From the NCBI RefSeq assembly GCF_003122325.1, contig NZ_QFBC01000007.1:124001-188000 (forward strand): a stretch of DNA of 64,000 nucleotides, given 5' to 3'. The stretch is from Rhizobium album. Lineage in GTDB: Bacteria; Pseudomonadota; Alphaproteobacteria; Rhizobiales; Rhizobiaceae. The position numbers were made by a program, and so were the translations under genes. Shown piece by piece: positions 28,723 to 38,190 of the stretch (position 1 is the first letter of the stretch; each line of letters opens with the position of its first letter). The notes below the pieces were generated by a model. It was not told where the DNA came from and searched no databases. It saw only the letters and a program-made list of their open reading frames with translations.

Positions 28723-30543
28723 TCAGGCGTAACGCTGCTTTTCGAAGCGCTTGCGCTCGTTCGGATCGAGGTAGAGCTTGCGCAGGCGGATCGACTTCGG
28801 CGTCACTTCCACCAGTTCGTCGTCCTGGATCCAGGAGAGCGCCCGCTCCAGCGTCATCTTGATCGGCGGCGTCAGGCGGACGGCTTCGTCCTTGCCGGCG
28901 GCGCGGATGTTGGTGAGCTTCTTGCCCTTCAGCACGTTGACCTCGAGGTCGTTGTCACGCGTGTGGATGCCGACGATCATGCCGGCATAGACCTTCTCGC
29001 CGGCATCGATGACCATCGGGCCGCGGTCTTCCAGGTTGAACAGCGCGTAGGCGACGGCTTCACCCGACTCGTTGGAGAGCAGCACGCCGTTGACCCGGCC
29101 ACCGATCTCGCCCTTGTAAGGCTGGTAATTGTGGAACAGGCGGTTCATGACGGCCGTGCCGCGCGTGTCGGTCAGAAGTTCCGACTGGTAGCCGATCAGG
29201 CCACGCGTCGGTGCGAAGAACACGAGGCGGACGCGGTTGCCGCCGGACGGGCGCAACTCGACCATCTCGGCCTTGCGCTCGGACATCTTCTGCACGACGA
29301 CGCCGGAATGCTCCTCATCGACGTCGATGACGACTTCTTCGATCGGCTCGAGCATCTCGCCGGTCGCCTCGTCCTTGTGCATGACGACGCGCGGACGCGA
29401 CACGGCAAGCTCGAAGCCCTCGCGACGCATGGTCTCGATGAGCACGGCGAGCTGGAGTTCGCCGCGGCCCGAGACGAAGAACGAATCCTTCTCACCCGAC
29501 TCCTCGATCTTCAGCGCGACGTTGCCTTCGGCTTCCTTGAACAGGCGGTCACGGATGACGCGGCTCGTCACCTTGTCGCCTTCGGTGCCGGCGAGCGGGC
29601 TATCGTTGACGATGAAGGACATGGTCACGGTCGGCGGGTCGATCGGCTGCGCCTTCAGCGCTTCGGAAATCGAGGGGTCGCAGAACGTGTCGGCAACGGT
29701 GCCCTTGGTGAGGCCGGCAATCGCAACGATGTCACCGGCATGGGCTTCATCGATCGCCGTGCGCTCGATGCCGCGAAAGGCGAGGATCTTCGAGATGCGG
29801 CCGTTTTCGATCAGATGGCCGTCCTGGCCGATAACCTTGACGGTCTGGTTCGGCTTGATCGAGCCCGAGTGAATGCGGCCGGTGATGATGCGGCCGAGAA
29901 AGGGGTTGGCTTCGAGGATCGTGCCGATCATGCGGAACGGGCCTTCTGCAACCGTGGGCTCCGGTACATGCTTCAGCACCAGATCGAGCAGCGGCGCCAT
30001 GCCCTGGTCGGTCGGGCCTTCCGGGTTGACGTTCATCCAGCCGTTGCGGCCCGAACCGTAGAGGACCGGGAAATCGAGCTGCTCGTCGGTGGCGTCGAGA
30101 TTGGCGAACAGGTCGAACACCTCGTTCAGCACTTCCTCGTGGCGGCCGTCCGGACGGTCGATCTTGTTGATCGCGACGATCGGCTTCAAACCGACCTTCA
30201 GTGCCTTGCCGACGACGAATTTCGTCTGCGGCATCGGCCCTTCCGACGAGTCGACGAGAACGATCGCGCCGTCCACCATCGACAGGATACGCTCCACCTC
30301 GCCGCCGAAATCGGCGTGGCCGGGCGTGTCGACGATGTTGATGCGGTGCCCCTTCCATTCGACCGAGGTCGCCTTGGCGAGGATGGTGATGCCGCGTTCC
30401 TTTTCGATATCGTTCGAGTCCATCACGCGTTCGGCGACGCGCTGGTTTTCACGGAACGAGCCGGACTGCTTCAGGAGCTCGTCGACGAGGGTCGTTTTCC
30501 CATGGTCAACGTGCGCGATGATCGCGATGTTGCGAAGTGCCAT
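28723..30543 (-). CDS. typA: translational GTPase TypA/BipA
   Basis: TypA is a ribosome-associated translational GTPase needed for stress and low-temperature growth. The G1 AHVDHGKTTL begins near residue 9, with switch I ERGIT, G3 DTPGHADFGGEV and G4 INKIDRPDGR following. The EF-G-like domains II, III and V and the BipA C-terminal domain (TPKSIRLRK) follow. The ATG at 30543 (MALRNIAIIAHVDHG) gives 606 residues, the normal start; the upstream 16 codons were rejected. A strong terminator follows the gene. Confidence 0.98.
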   Translation of the reverse strand: MALRNIAIIAHVDHGKTTLVDELLKQSGSFRENQRVAERVMDSNDIEKERGITILAKATSVEWKGHRINIVDTPGHADFGGEVERILSMVDGAIVLVDSSEGPMPQTKFVVGKALKVGLKPIVAINKIDRPDGRHEEVLNEVFDLFANLDATDEQLDFPVLYGSGRNGWMNVNPEGPTDQGMAPLLDLVLKHVPEPTVAEGPFRMIGTILEANPFLGRIITGRIHSGSIKPNQTVKVIGQDGHLIENGRISKILAFRGIERTAIDEAHAGDIVAIAGLTKGTVADTFCDPSISEALKAQPIDPPTVTMSFIVNDSPLAGTEGDKVTSRVIRDRLFKEAEGNVALKIEESGEKDSFFVSGRGELQLAVLIETMRREGFELAVSRPRVVMHKDEATGEMLEPIEEVVIDVDEEHSGVVVQKMSERKAEMVELRPSGGNRVRLVFFAPTRGLIGYQSELLTDTRGTAVMNRLFHNYQPYKGEIGGRVNGVLLSNESGEAVAYALFNLEDRGPMVIDAGEKVYAGMIVGIHTRDNDLEVNVLKGKKLTNIRAAGKDEAVRLTPPIKMTLERALSWIQDDELVEVTPKSIRLRKLYLDPNERKRFEKQRYA

Positions 30544-30665
30544 ATTGTCAATCTCTGAGGCTTGGGCGCGAAAAAGGGAATGAAGCGCCAATTACATTTG
30601 GCGCGCTCATAGCCTGTTTTTTGCGTTTGCGAAAGGGGGGAGGGCATAGAGGACCGCAGCAAGGG

Positions 30666-32243
30666 TTAACTCGCCACGGCCGGATCGAGGCTTATTCTCC
30701 AAAGTTCCACGTCGTTGCGGTCCATCAGGCGCACCGTCAGCTGCTCCGTCTGCCCGTCGAGATCGACGATGCCGAAGAACTGCAGGCCGGCGGAAGGCGG
30801 CAGGTTCTGCTCGATGCCGCCGGGTGCCGACCTGATGAAACGCACTTCCGGACCAAAGGTCATGTCCAGCTGCTGCGGCCCGTAAGTACCGGAATGCAGG
30901 GGGCCGGAAACGAACTCCCAGAACGGCAAAAACTCCTTGAAGGCGGCCCGTGCCGGATCGTAGTGGTGGGCGGCGGTGTAATGCACATCCGCCGTCAGCC
31001 AGATGATGTTGGCGATGCCGGCATCGCGAATGAAACGCAGGAGATCGGCAAACTCCAGTTCCCGGCCGAGCGGCGCGCCATTATCGCCATTGGCGACGGC
31101 TTCCGATCCCTTTTTTTTACCGTAGTCGTCCCAAATGACGAGACTGATCGGCATGTCGCAGGAGATCACCTTCCAGGTAGCATCCGAGCGGGCGAGCTCC
31201 CGCTTCAGCCAGGCCACCTGCTTTTCGCCGAGGATGCGCGACCTGTCCGTCAGCACCGGATCGAGCCCATGGGTATTCGGCCCGCGATAGGAGCGCAAAT
31301 CGACGAAAAACACATCCAGCAGCGGACCGTAGGAGACCTTGCGGAAAATCCGTCCCGGCTCTTCGGCGACATAACGGATCGGCGTCATCTCATGAAAAGC
31401 CCGCGACGAGCGGGCGGCCAGTTCCCCGACAGTCAGCCCGGCATACCGCGCATCGTCGCGAAGATCGGAGGACGGCGACCAGTTGTTCAGCACCTCATGA
31501 TCGTCCCACTGGTGGAAGACCGGGCAATGGGCGAGCAGGTCGCGCACATGCTCATCGAGCAGATTGTATTTCCACTGGCCGCGAAATTCGTCGAGCGTGC
31601 GCGCTACCTCTCGTTTTTCATCGGTGACGATGCGATTCTTCCAGACCGAACCGTCGCGCAGCCGGATTTCGTCCGGCATCGGATTGTCGGCATAAATCGT
31701 GTCGCCGGAATGGATCATGAAATCGGGGCGGTGGGCGGCGATCGTGCGGTAGGTGCGCATGCCGTCGTCGTCGATGCCCCAGCCCTGCCCCGCCGTATCG
31801 CCCGACCAGATGAAACGCACGTCGCGCCGCTCGCTCGGCGCCGTGCGGAACTGGCCGCGCACCGCATTGGAAACGGCGTTGATCTCCTGCAGGTCGGCGG
31901 CGACGAAACGATAGAAAATATCCTGGTCCGGCGGCAGGTCGGCCAACAGCGTCTTCAGGGTGAAATCCGTCTCCGGCCCGACATCGACCGGCGCCAGCCG
32001 CGTCGCGTTGGCGAACCGCTCGGTCGTCGAATATTCGATGCTGATCCGCGAAGGCCGGTCCACCCGCGTCCAGATCATGCCGGACGTCGCATCGACATCG
32101 CCCGATTGCACGCCGGAGGTGAACACCGGCCGGCTGGCCGTGCCCCGCGCCACGTAAGGCATCGCCAGGCTGGCGACGGCAAAACCGCCGACCGCGCTCA
32201 TGGAGGACAGGAAGCGGCGACGGGTCAGGGAGACGGCTGACAT
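30666..32243 (-). CDS. PhoD family alkaline phosphatase/phosphodiesterase
   Basis: The 525-residue protein is a PhoD-type secreted phosphatase. A twin-arginine signal (SLTRRRFLSSM, residues 5-15) suggests Tat export as a folded metalloenzyme. The PhoD N-terminal domain (FTSGVQSGDV) precedes metal-ligand motifs WSGDTAGQG, IHSGDTIYADN, QWDDHEVLNNW and LTADVHYTAAHH. GGAGAG precedes the ATG. PhoD enzymes release phosphate from phosphomonoesters and diesters and are usually Pho-regulated; a weak Pho-box-like repeat is upstream at 32353-32370. Confidence 0.95.
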   Translation of the reverse strand: MSAVSLTRRRFLSSMSAVGGFAVASLAMPYVARGTASRPVFTSGVQSGDVDATSGMIWTRVDRPSRISIEYSTTERFANATRLAPVDVGPETDFTLKTLLADLPPDQDIFYRFVAADLQEINAVSNAVRGQFRTAPSERRDVRFIWSGDTAGQGWGIDDDGMRTYRTIAAHRPDFMIHSGDTIYADNPMPDEIRLRDGSVWKNRIVTDEKREVARTLDEFRGQWKYNLLDEHVRDLLAHCPVFHQWDDHEVLNNWSPSSDLRDDARYAGLTVGELAARSSRAFHEMTPIRYVAEEPGRIFRKVSYGPLLDVFFVDLRSYRGPNTHGLDPVLTDRSRILGEKQVAWLKRELARSDATWKVISCDMPISLVIWDDYGKKKGSEAVANGDNGAPLGRELEFADLLRFIRDAGIANIIWLTADVHYTAAHHYDPARAAFKEFLPFWEFVSGPLHSGTYGPQQLDMTFGPEVRFIRSAPGGIEQNLPPSAGLQFFGIVDLDGQTEQLTVRLMDRNDVELWRISLDPAVAS

Positions 32244-32391
32244 GATTCTGGCTCTCCGATGTCACACGGACGAATCATCCGCCCGTGTGGAGAGCCTTGG
32301 CGGCCGCTTGTGTCAGCCGCTTAACCGTCCGGTGACGATTTTTATAAGCTTTCGCTACAATTTTGTTACGCGCCCCTGGTGCGCGGCCCAA

Positions 32392-34494
32392 TTATGCATC
32401 GGAGCCGGAAAGCTCGTCGAAGGTGGAAAGCCCCTTCTTCTTCAGCATCGCATCCGGGCTGGGCAGCTTGCCGCGAAAGGCCTTGTAGGCCTCTTCCGGA
32501 TCGATCGAGCCGCCGACGGAATAGATGTTGTCCTTGAGGCGTCCGGCCATGACGGGATCGAAGGCATCGCCGGTTTCCTCGAAGGCGGCGAAGGCATCGG
32601 CATCCAGAACTTCCGACCACATGTAGGAATAGTATCCGGCGGAATAGCCGTCGCCGGCAAACACATGCTGGAAGTGCGGCGTCGCATGGCGCATGACGAT
32701 CGCGTCCGGCATGCCGATGTCCGAAAGCACCTCGGCCTGCACCGCCATCGGGTCACCGCCCGCCGGGCGGGTGTGGAACGCCATGTCGACCAGCGCCGAG
32801 GAGGTGAATTCGACGGTATTGAAGCCGGCATTGATGGTGCGGGCCGCAAGCACCTTGTCGAGCAGCGATTGCGGCATCGGCTCGCCGGTCTCGAAATGCA
32901 CCGCATATGTCTTGAGGATATCCGGCACCGTCAGCCAGTGTTCGTAGAGCTGCGAGGGCAGTTCGACGAAATCGCGCGACACGCCGGTGCCGGAAACGCT
33001 GGGATAAGTGACGTTGGATAGCATGCCATGCAAAGCATGGCCGAATTCGTGGAACAGCGTGCGGGCGTCGTCCAGCGACAGCAGCGCCGGCTTGCCTTCC
33101 GCCGGCTTGGCGAAGTTGCAGACATTGTAGATGATCGGCAGCTCGCCGATGGCGCCGTTCTTGAGCGGCAGCTTGTGCTGCGACTGGAAGGAGCTCATCC
33201 AGGCGCCCGACCGTTTCGAGGACCGCGCGAAATAATCGCCGAGGAACAGGGCGACCAGCCTGTCCGCCGCATCGCGGATCTCGAAGAGGCGGACATCGGG
33301 ATGATAGGCGGGAACGCCCTTCCTCTCGACGGCGCGGATGCCGAACAGCCGCTGCGCCACGTCGAAGCACGCCTCGATGATCTTTTCGAGCTGCAGATAG
33401 GGCTTCAGCTCCGCCTCCGAGAAGTTGAAGCGTTCGGCCCGCAGCTTTTCGGCGTAGTGGCGCCAGTCCCACGGCTTGACCCCGTGGTTCTTGCCTTCGC
33501 CGGCAATCACGGCGGCCAGTTCCGTTTCCTCCTCGCGCGCCCGCGCCACCGCCCGGGCCCAGACCTTGCGCAACAGGTCGTTGACGGCATCCGCGGTCTT
33601 GGCCATGGTGTTGTCGAGCTTCAACGCGGCGAAATTGTCGTATCCCAGGAGCTTCGCCTTTTCGGCCCGCAACGCCAAAGTCTTTTCGACGATCGCCCGG
33701 TTGTCGGTGTCGCCGCCATTGGCGCCGCGCGCCGTCCAGGCTCTGAATGCCTGCTCGCGCAGGTCGCGGCGATCCGAAAAGGTCAGGAACGGCTCGATGA
33801 TCGAACGTGACAGCGTCACGGCATATTTGCCCGGTTCGCCGCGTTCGACGGCAGCCGCCGCCATGGCGTCGCGCACGAATTCCGGCAGGCCCGCCAGTTC
33901 CGCTTCGCCGTTCAGCATCAGGAACCAGCCTTTTTCATCGCCCAGCACGTTCTGGCCGAACCTGGCGCCAAGGCCGGCCAGTTCCTCATTAATGGCCGCC
34001 AACCGGTCCTGCTCGGCCTTGGGAAGCTTGGCACCGGACTTGACGAAACCTTTCCAGTGGCGTTCCAGCACCCGCTGTTCTTCCAGTGTCAGGCCAAGCG
34101 CCGCCTGGCTTTCCCACAGCGCGTCGATGCGGGCAAACAATACGGCGTTCATGCCGATCTTCGAATAATGCCGCGACATTTTTGGCGCGATCTCGCGCTC
34201 CAGCGCCTGGATCGCCTCGTTGGTATGGGCGCCGGCGCGATTCCAGAACAGCGCGGAGACGCGGGAAAGATTGTCGCCGGCAATTTCGAGCGCCACGATG
34301 GTATTGGCAAAGCTTGCCGGCTCGGCATTGCCGGCAATCGCATCGATCTCCGCCTCATGGTCGGCCAACGCCGCATCGAAGGCCGGCGCGAAATCGCCGT
34401 CACTGACCGCATCGAATCGCGGCAAGCCATGCAGGCCGTTCCATTCGACAAGCGCGGGATTGAGGGAGGCATTGAGATCGGCATGAGACGGCAT
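32392..34494 (-). CDS. M3 family metallopeptidase (oligopeptidase A / peptidyl-dipeptidase Dcp type)
   Basis: The 700-residue protein is a thimet-oligopeptidase-like zinc peptidase. The catalytic HEFGH (LFHEFGHALHG, near residue 485) carries two zinc ligands and the general base, and the downstream FVELPSQLYEHW supplies the third ligand. Lack of a signal peptide indicates a cytoplasmic enzyme that degrades small peptides. AAGGA lies 7 bases before the ATG. The choice between PrlC and Dcp naming cannot be settled by eye. Confidence 0.96.
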   Translation of the reverse strand: MPSHADLNASLNPALVEWNGLHGLPRFDAVSDGDFAPAFDAALADHEAEIDAIAGNAEPASFANTIVALEIAGDNLSRVSALFWNRAGAHTNEAIQALEREIAPKMSRHYSKIGMNAVLFARIDALWESQAALGLTLEEQRVLERHWKGFVKSGAKLPKAEQDRLAAINEELAGLGARFGQNVLGDEKGWFLMLNGEAELAGLPEFVRDAMAAAAVERGEPGKYAVTLSRSIIEPFLTFSDRRDLREQAFRAWTARGANGGDTDNRAIVEKTLALRAEKAKLLGYDNFAALKLDNTMAKTADAVNDLLRKVWARAVARAREEETELAAVIAGEGKNHGVKPWDWRHYAEKLRAERFNFSEAELKPYLQLEKIIEACFDVAQRLFGIRAVERKGVPAYHPDVRLFEIRDAADRLVALFLGDYFARSSKRSGAWMSSFQSQHKLPLKNGAIGELPIIYNVCNFAKPAEGKPALLSLDDARTLFHEFGHALHGMLSNVTYPSVSGTGVSRDFVELPSQLYEHWLTVPDILKTYAVHFETGEPMPQSLLDKVLAARTINAGFNTVEFTSSALVDMAFHTRPAGGDPMAVQAEVLSDIGMPDAIVMRHATPHFQHVFAGDGYSAGYYSYMWSEVLDADAFAAFEETGDAFDPVMAGRLKDNIYSVGGSIDPEEAYKAFRGKLPSPDAMLKKKGLSTFDELSGSDA

Positions 34495-34623
34495 CGGTCA
34501 TTCCTTCGGCCTGCAAAATGATGCCGCTTATATAGGCGATGCGAAACCGATTTCCTACCGGCGGCGACAAGGCCGAACCAGGCGTTCTCCCAAAAATAGC
34601 AGGCAAGAAATCATATACAAAAA

Positions 34624-34639
34624 TTAACGATTTGTTAAC
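34624..34639 (+). promoter_or_regulatory. CtrA-like box TTAACGATTTGTTAAC
   Basis: The sequence matches TTAA-N7-TTAA exactly and lies 66 bases upstream of the ATG at 34706. If it covers the -35 region, the transcript would start near 34664 and leave a leader of about 40 bases, the geometry expected for CtrA activation. Confidence 0.5.
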
Positions 34640-34705
34640 GATTGACGCTACTGCGCAATAGACGGTAAAATTGCAGGCATATCCGGCGCGAAGGATTTTT
34701 TTGCC

Positions 34706-35137
34706 ATGGAGATTTATTCATTACGTTCTTACTACAATAGTACATTCCGAAACAGCACCAATAAAAATACCAAGACGCCCGGCATTGAAATCGAAACGGC
34801 CAATCCCGTTTCCAACGCAGCGCAGACATCGGAGCAAAACGCTTCAAACCTCGATTTCTCGTCGATGACGCCGCGGGATCTGCGCGAAGTTGCGCGCGTC
34901 GGCCTGGAAGACGGCCTCATCGATCAGGAGACCTTCGCGACGATTTCCGAAGGCCTGCCGATGCAGACCATCGACGTCAACGGCCGAATCGTCGACTTGT
35001 CGGATATAGGCGACAACACGCCGTTCAATTTTCGCGATTATTACGAAAGCCAGCTGGACATCGCCATGTCCATCGGCAGCGGGTCCTCTGCCGAAGTGCT
35101 GCGCTCGATCATGAGCTTCATCGGCAACGGCCGGTAA
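34706..35137 (+). CDS. orphan hypothetical protein, CtrA-box promoter
   Basis: The 143-residue cytoplasmic protein has a polar, Asn/Thr/Ser-rich, probably disordered N-terminus (1-55) and a structured C-terminal half with SSMTPRDLREVARVGLEDGLIDQETF and a final amphipathic helix. AAGGA precedes the ATG. It is flanked by the divergent M3 peptidase and the convergent LysE gene. I do not recognise the family. The upstream CtrA-like box hints at cell-cycle or motility-linked expression, which is inference. Confidence 0.7.
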   Translation: MEIYSLRSYYNSTFRNSTNKNTKTPGIEIETANPVSNAAQTSEQNASNLDFSSMTPRDLREVARVGLEDGLIDQETFATISEGLPMQTIDVNGRIVDLSDIGDNTPFNFRDYYESQLDIAMSIGSGSSAEVLRSIMSFIGNGR

Positions 35138-35207
35138 ACGCCACGCCGCGCGCCGAACCGCGAGTCACCATTGGCGAAATTGCCCTCGGCCAGCGAAAAA
35201 GATCCCG

Positions 35208-35849
35208 TCAGGGTTTGCGCCATCCCAACAGGCCCGGCGCCGCGTGCCACAGGGCCTGCACCGCAAATCCCATGAACAGCACCCCGGACAGACGCACGAT
35301 CAGCCGCTCGTGCGCCCGATAGAACTGCCGGACGATGCGGGCGCCGATGATGGCGATCAGGATGGCATCGGCGACCAGAAACCCGACGAGCGATACGCCG
35401 AGCAGCATCGGCAACGTTTCCAGTTCCAGCGCATCGGCCGAACCGGCCAGAAGCGCGGTGAAGGTCGCCAGCGCCACAGGATATCCTTTCGGATTGGTCA
35501 CACCGAAGATGAGACCACGCTGCAGCGGACGCTCCACCACCATCAGCGCCTGTCCGGGCGCCCGCGGCTTGGCATTCAGCGCCGACCAGCCGATCCAGGC
35601 GAGATAAAGCCCGCAGAAGACACCGAGAATGTCGAACACCGTCGTACCGACGGTGCGGGCGCCGACGATGGCGACGAGAGCCAGCGACGACCACAAAAGA
35701 TCGCCGATCAGATGGCCCATCATGAACAGCGCACCCGCCTTGCGCCCCTGGCCTGCACCAATACCGAGCAAGGCAAGAAATGCAGGACCCGGAATAAGTA
35801 CATAGAAGAGGGCTGCCAGAAATGCGCCCGTTAATAAAGTCTGCGACAT
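35208..35849 (-). CDS. LysE family amino-acid exporter
   Basis: The 213-residue membrane protein has about six helices. LysE/RhtB hallmarks include IPGPAFLALLGIGAGQGRKAG near the start and VTNPKGYPVALATF in the middle. The ATG at 35849 has AAGGGAA upstream and gives the normal length; the frame extending 43 codons further lacks family sequence. It is divergent from a MarR regulator with 122 bases between them, suggesting effector-controlled export. Substrate unknown. Confidence 0.93.
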   Translation of the reverse strand: MSQTLLTGAFLAALFYVLIPGPAFLALLGIGAGQGRKAGALFMMGHLIGDLLWSSLALVAIVGARTVGTTVFDILGVFCGLYLAWIGWSALNAKPRAPGQALMVVERPLQRGLIFGVTNPKGYPVALATFTALLAGSADALELETLPMLLGVSLVGFLVADAILIAIIGARIVRQFYRAHERLIVRLSGVLFMGFAVQALWHAAPGLLGWRKP

Positions 35850-35882
35850 GAAAATTTCCCTTGCTATGCACAGAGTAAGGGG

Positions 35883-35900
35883 CTTGAAACTTTCGTCAAG
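35883..35900. promoter_or_regulatory. candidate MarR operator
   Basis: CTTGA-N8-TCAAG is an 18-bp inverted repeat in the 122-base gap between the divergent LysE and MarR genes, the place and size expected for a MarR dimer site. Assignment is from position only. Confidence 0.4.
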
Positions 35901-35971
35901 TGCTCCACACTGAAGCGCAACCATTCGATTAAAATTCGCAACTGGCCGCGTGTCGCGGCGAAACGATATAG

Positions 35972-36418
35972 ATGCCAAAAAAGCTTAGTGCAGACTCCCT
36001 GGGTTTTCTCATCACTGACAGTGCGCGACTGATGCGCATGACGTTCGAAAAGCGCATTGCCGATGCCGGTCTCAACCTCACGCCTGGCGAGGCGCGCACG
36101 TTGCTGCATGTCGCCATGGACAACGGCAGCCGCCAACTCGACCTGGCGGCACGCATGGGCGTGGAACCGATGACCGTCTGTACGTTCCTCGACAAGCTGC
36201 AGGCCTCCGGCCTGATCGAGCGGCAGCAGGACCCGGCGGACCGCCGCGCCAAGAAGATCGTTCTGACGGAGACGTCGGACTCGATGATCGATTCCATCAA
36301 TATCGAACTGCAGTCGCTGATGGCCGAAGCGACCCGTGGCATCGGCGAGGAAACCAAGCTTCTGATGCAGGAAGCGCTCGGCACGTTCCGCAACAACCTG
36401 CAGAAGATGGCACGGTAA
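35972..36418 (+). CDS. MarR family transcriptional regulator
   Basis: The 148-residue protein is a winged-helix MarR regulator. An N-terminal dimerisation helix is followed by the HTH region (LTPGEARTLLHVA then LDLAARMGVEPMTVCTFLDKLQASGLIERQQDPADRRAKKI) with the conserved DxRxxxI wing. It is divergent from the LysE exporter, its most likely target. A strong terminator follows. Confidence 0.95.
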   Translation: MPKKLSADSLGFLITDSARLMRMTFEKRIADAGLNLTPGEARTLLHVAMDNGSRQLDLAARMGVEPMTVCTFLDKLQASGLIERQQDPADRRAKKIVLTETSDSMIDSINIELQSLMAEATRGIGEETKLLMQEALGTFRNNLQKMAR

Positions 36419-36468
36419 GGGTTTTTCACACCGTCCCGCTCAGGGCCGGGAAACACGATTTCAGATAT

Positions 36469-36498
36469 AAAGCCGCGAGAACGATCCCGCGGCTTTTT
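36469..36498 (+). terminator. rho-independent terminator of the MarR gene
   Basis: AAAGCCGCG pairs with CGCGGCTTT around a 10-base loop and is followed by a T run, 51 bases after the stop of the MarR gene. Confidence 0.85.
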
Positions 36499-36531
36499 CG
36501 TTTCCCGGATGCCTTACAGCATGTCGCGCAA

Positions 36532-36568
36532 AAGCGTGAGGGCGAATCTGAAAGATCGCCAAACGCTT
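36532..36568. repeat. imperfect palindrome, fragment of a possible rhizobial repeat
   Basis: AAGCGT/ACGCTT and GGCGA/TCGCC form nested arms around ATCTGAAAGA between the convergent MarR and argG genes. The preceding GCATGTCGCGCAAAAG resembles a repeated rhizobial intergenic motif. It may help end transcription from both sides. Confidence 0.4.
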
Positions 36569-36576
36569 GCCTCGGC

Positions 36577-37800
36577 TTATTTGCCGAGGTTGCGCTTGGC
36601 AAGCGTGCGCAGGCGCAGCGCGTTCAGCTTGATGAAGCCGGCTGCGTCCTTCTGGTCATAGGCGCCCTGGTCGTCCTCGAAGGTGACGAGCTTGTCGGAA
36701 TACAGCGACTTTTCGCTTTCGCGGCCAATGACCATGACGTTGCCCTTGTAGAGCTTCAGGGTCACTTCGCCTTCGACATCCTTCTGCGACAGGTCGATGG
36801 CGGCCTGCAGCATCTGGCGTTCCGGCGAGAACCAGAAGCCGTAATAGATCAGTTCGGCATAACGCGGCATCAACTCGTCCTTCAGGTGCGCTGCACCGCG
36901 GTCGAGCGTGATGGATTCGATGGCGCGGTGCGCGGCAAGCAGGATCGTGCCGCCAGGCGTCTCGTAGACCCCACGCGACTTCATGCCGACGAAGCGGTTC
37001 TCGACGAGATCGAGACGGCCGATACCGTTGTCACGGCCGTAGTTGTTGAGTGCAGCCAGCAGCGTCGCCGGCGTCATGCGCACGCCGTTGATGGAGACGG
37101 CATCGCCGCGCTCGAAACCGATCTTGATGACCGTCGCCTGGTCGGGAGCCGCTTCCGGGGAAATCGTGCGCATATGCACGTATTCAGGAGCTTCCTGGGC
37201 CGGATCTTCCAGAACCTTGCCTTCCGAGGAGGAGTGCAGCAGGTTGGCATCGACGGAGAACGGCGCTTCGCCCTTCTTGTCCTTGGCGACCGGAATCTGG
37301 TGCTTTTCGGCAAAGTCGAGCAGGTCGGTGCGGCTCTTGAACGACCAGTCGCGCCACGGCGCGATGATCTTGATGTCGGGGTTGAGCGCATAGGCCGAAA
37401 GCTCGAAACGCACCTGGTCGTTGCCCTTGCCGGTCGCGCCGTGGGCGATGGCATCGGCGCCGGTCTTGCGGGCGATGTCGATGAGGTGCTTGGAGATCAG
37501 CGGGCGGGCGATCGACGTGCCGAGCAGGTAGACGCCTTCATAGACCGCATTGGCGCGGAACATCGGGAAGACGAAGTCGCGGACGAATTCCTCGCGCACA
37601 TCCTCGATGTAGATTTCCTTGATGCCGAGCATCTCGGCCTTCTTGCGCGCCGGCTCCAGCTCTTCGCCCTGGCCGAGATCGGCGGTGAAGGTGACGACCT
37701 CCGCGCCGAGTTCCGTCTGCAGCCATTTCAGGATGATCGAGGTGTCGAGGCCGCCGGAATAGGCGAGGACGACTTTCTTTACGTCTTTGTGTGATGCCAT
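36577..37800 (-). CDS. argG: argininosuccinate synthase
   Basis: ArgG joins citrulline and aspartate in arginine synthesis. The PP-loop AYSGGLDTS begins near residue 13, and [14 protein letters not shown] is the conserved substrate segment. The ATG at 37800 (MASHKDVKK) gives 407 residues, the usual length; the 34-codon longer frame has no family sequence. A CCTCGGC/GCCGAGG hairpin straddles its stop codon. It is monocistronic. Confidence 0.97.
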   Translation of the reverse strand: MASHKDVKKVVLAYSGGLDTSIILKWLQTELGAEVVTFTADLGQGEELEPARKKAEMLGIKEIYIEDVREEFVRDFVFPMFRANAVYEGVYLLGTSIARPLISKHLIDIARKTGADAIAHGATGKGNDQVRFELSAYALNPDIKIIAPWRDWSFKSRTDLLDFAEKHQIPVAKDKKGEAPFSVDANLLHSSSEGKVLEDPAQEAPEYVHMRTISPEAAPDQATVIKIGFERGDAVSINGVRMTPATLLAALNNYGRDNGIGRLDLVENRFVGMKSRGVYETPGGTILLAAHRAIESITLDRGAAHLKDELMPRYAELIYYGFWFSPERQMLQAAIDLSQKDVEGEVTLKLYKGNVMVIGRESEKSLYSDKLVTFEDDQGAYDQKDAAGFIKLNALRLRTLAKRNLGK

Positions 37801-37919
37801 GGTGAAGGGTCCGTCTGAGAGCCTGAGGCGGCTCGCGCCGCCTTTCGAATGGCCGGCACTTTTATCGAGATTGTCGCCGTAAGCAAGGAAAACCGCGCAC
37901 AACCGGCCGCTTCTGCGCG

Positions 37920-38190
37920 TCAGAGATGCGCACCGTTATTCATACGGCGATGCAGGATACGGATGATGCGGACGTTGCTGACGGTTTCCTTGTAGATTGT
38001 GAATGGGAACCACATGCGAAGGCTCGATAACCGGGTTTAATGCTGTCGATGCTCCGGCCATGCCTGCTGCTGTTTGCCAGATCGGAAAAGCAGGTTATGA
38101 GGTCACCATAATCGAAAGATCGGCCTGTGTAGCAGACCATTTCTCCATCGTGTAACGCCAGATCACCTCGATATCCTGGCGCGCCTTGGG
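37920..38190 (-). pseudogene. parE: parE toxin remnant with two frameshifts
   Basis: Three minus-strand frames in succession give consecutive pieces of a ParE/RelE-superfamily toxin. First, 38190 to about 38117 reads PKARQDIEVIWRYTMEKWSATQAD. Next, about 38113 to 38003 reads YGDLITCFSDLANSS then IKPGYRAFACGSH. Last, 38003 to 37920 reads FTIYKETVSNVRIIRILHRRM and ends HL-stop. The order and motifs match ParE, including the IWxYT start, the KPGYR core and the RILHRRM end. Two frameshifts mean no intact toxin. The N-terminus is fused in frame to the parD remnant, indicating a junction deletion. Confidence 0.8.

Noticed and set aside
36570-36589. CCTCGGC/GCCGAGG hairpin at the argG stop as a terminator
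   Set aside because: The stem overlaps the stop codon and is not followed by T residues, so it was not listed as a terminator.
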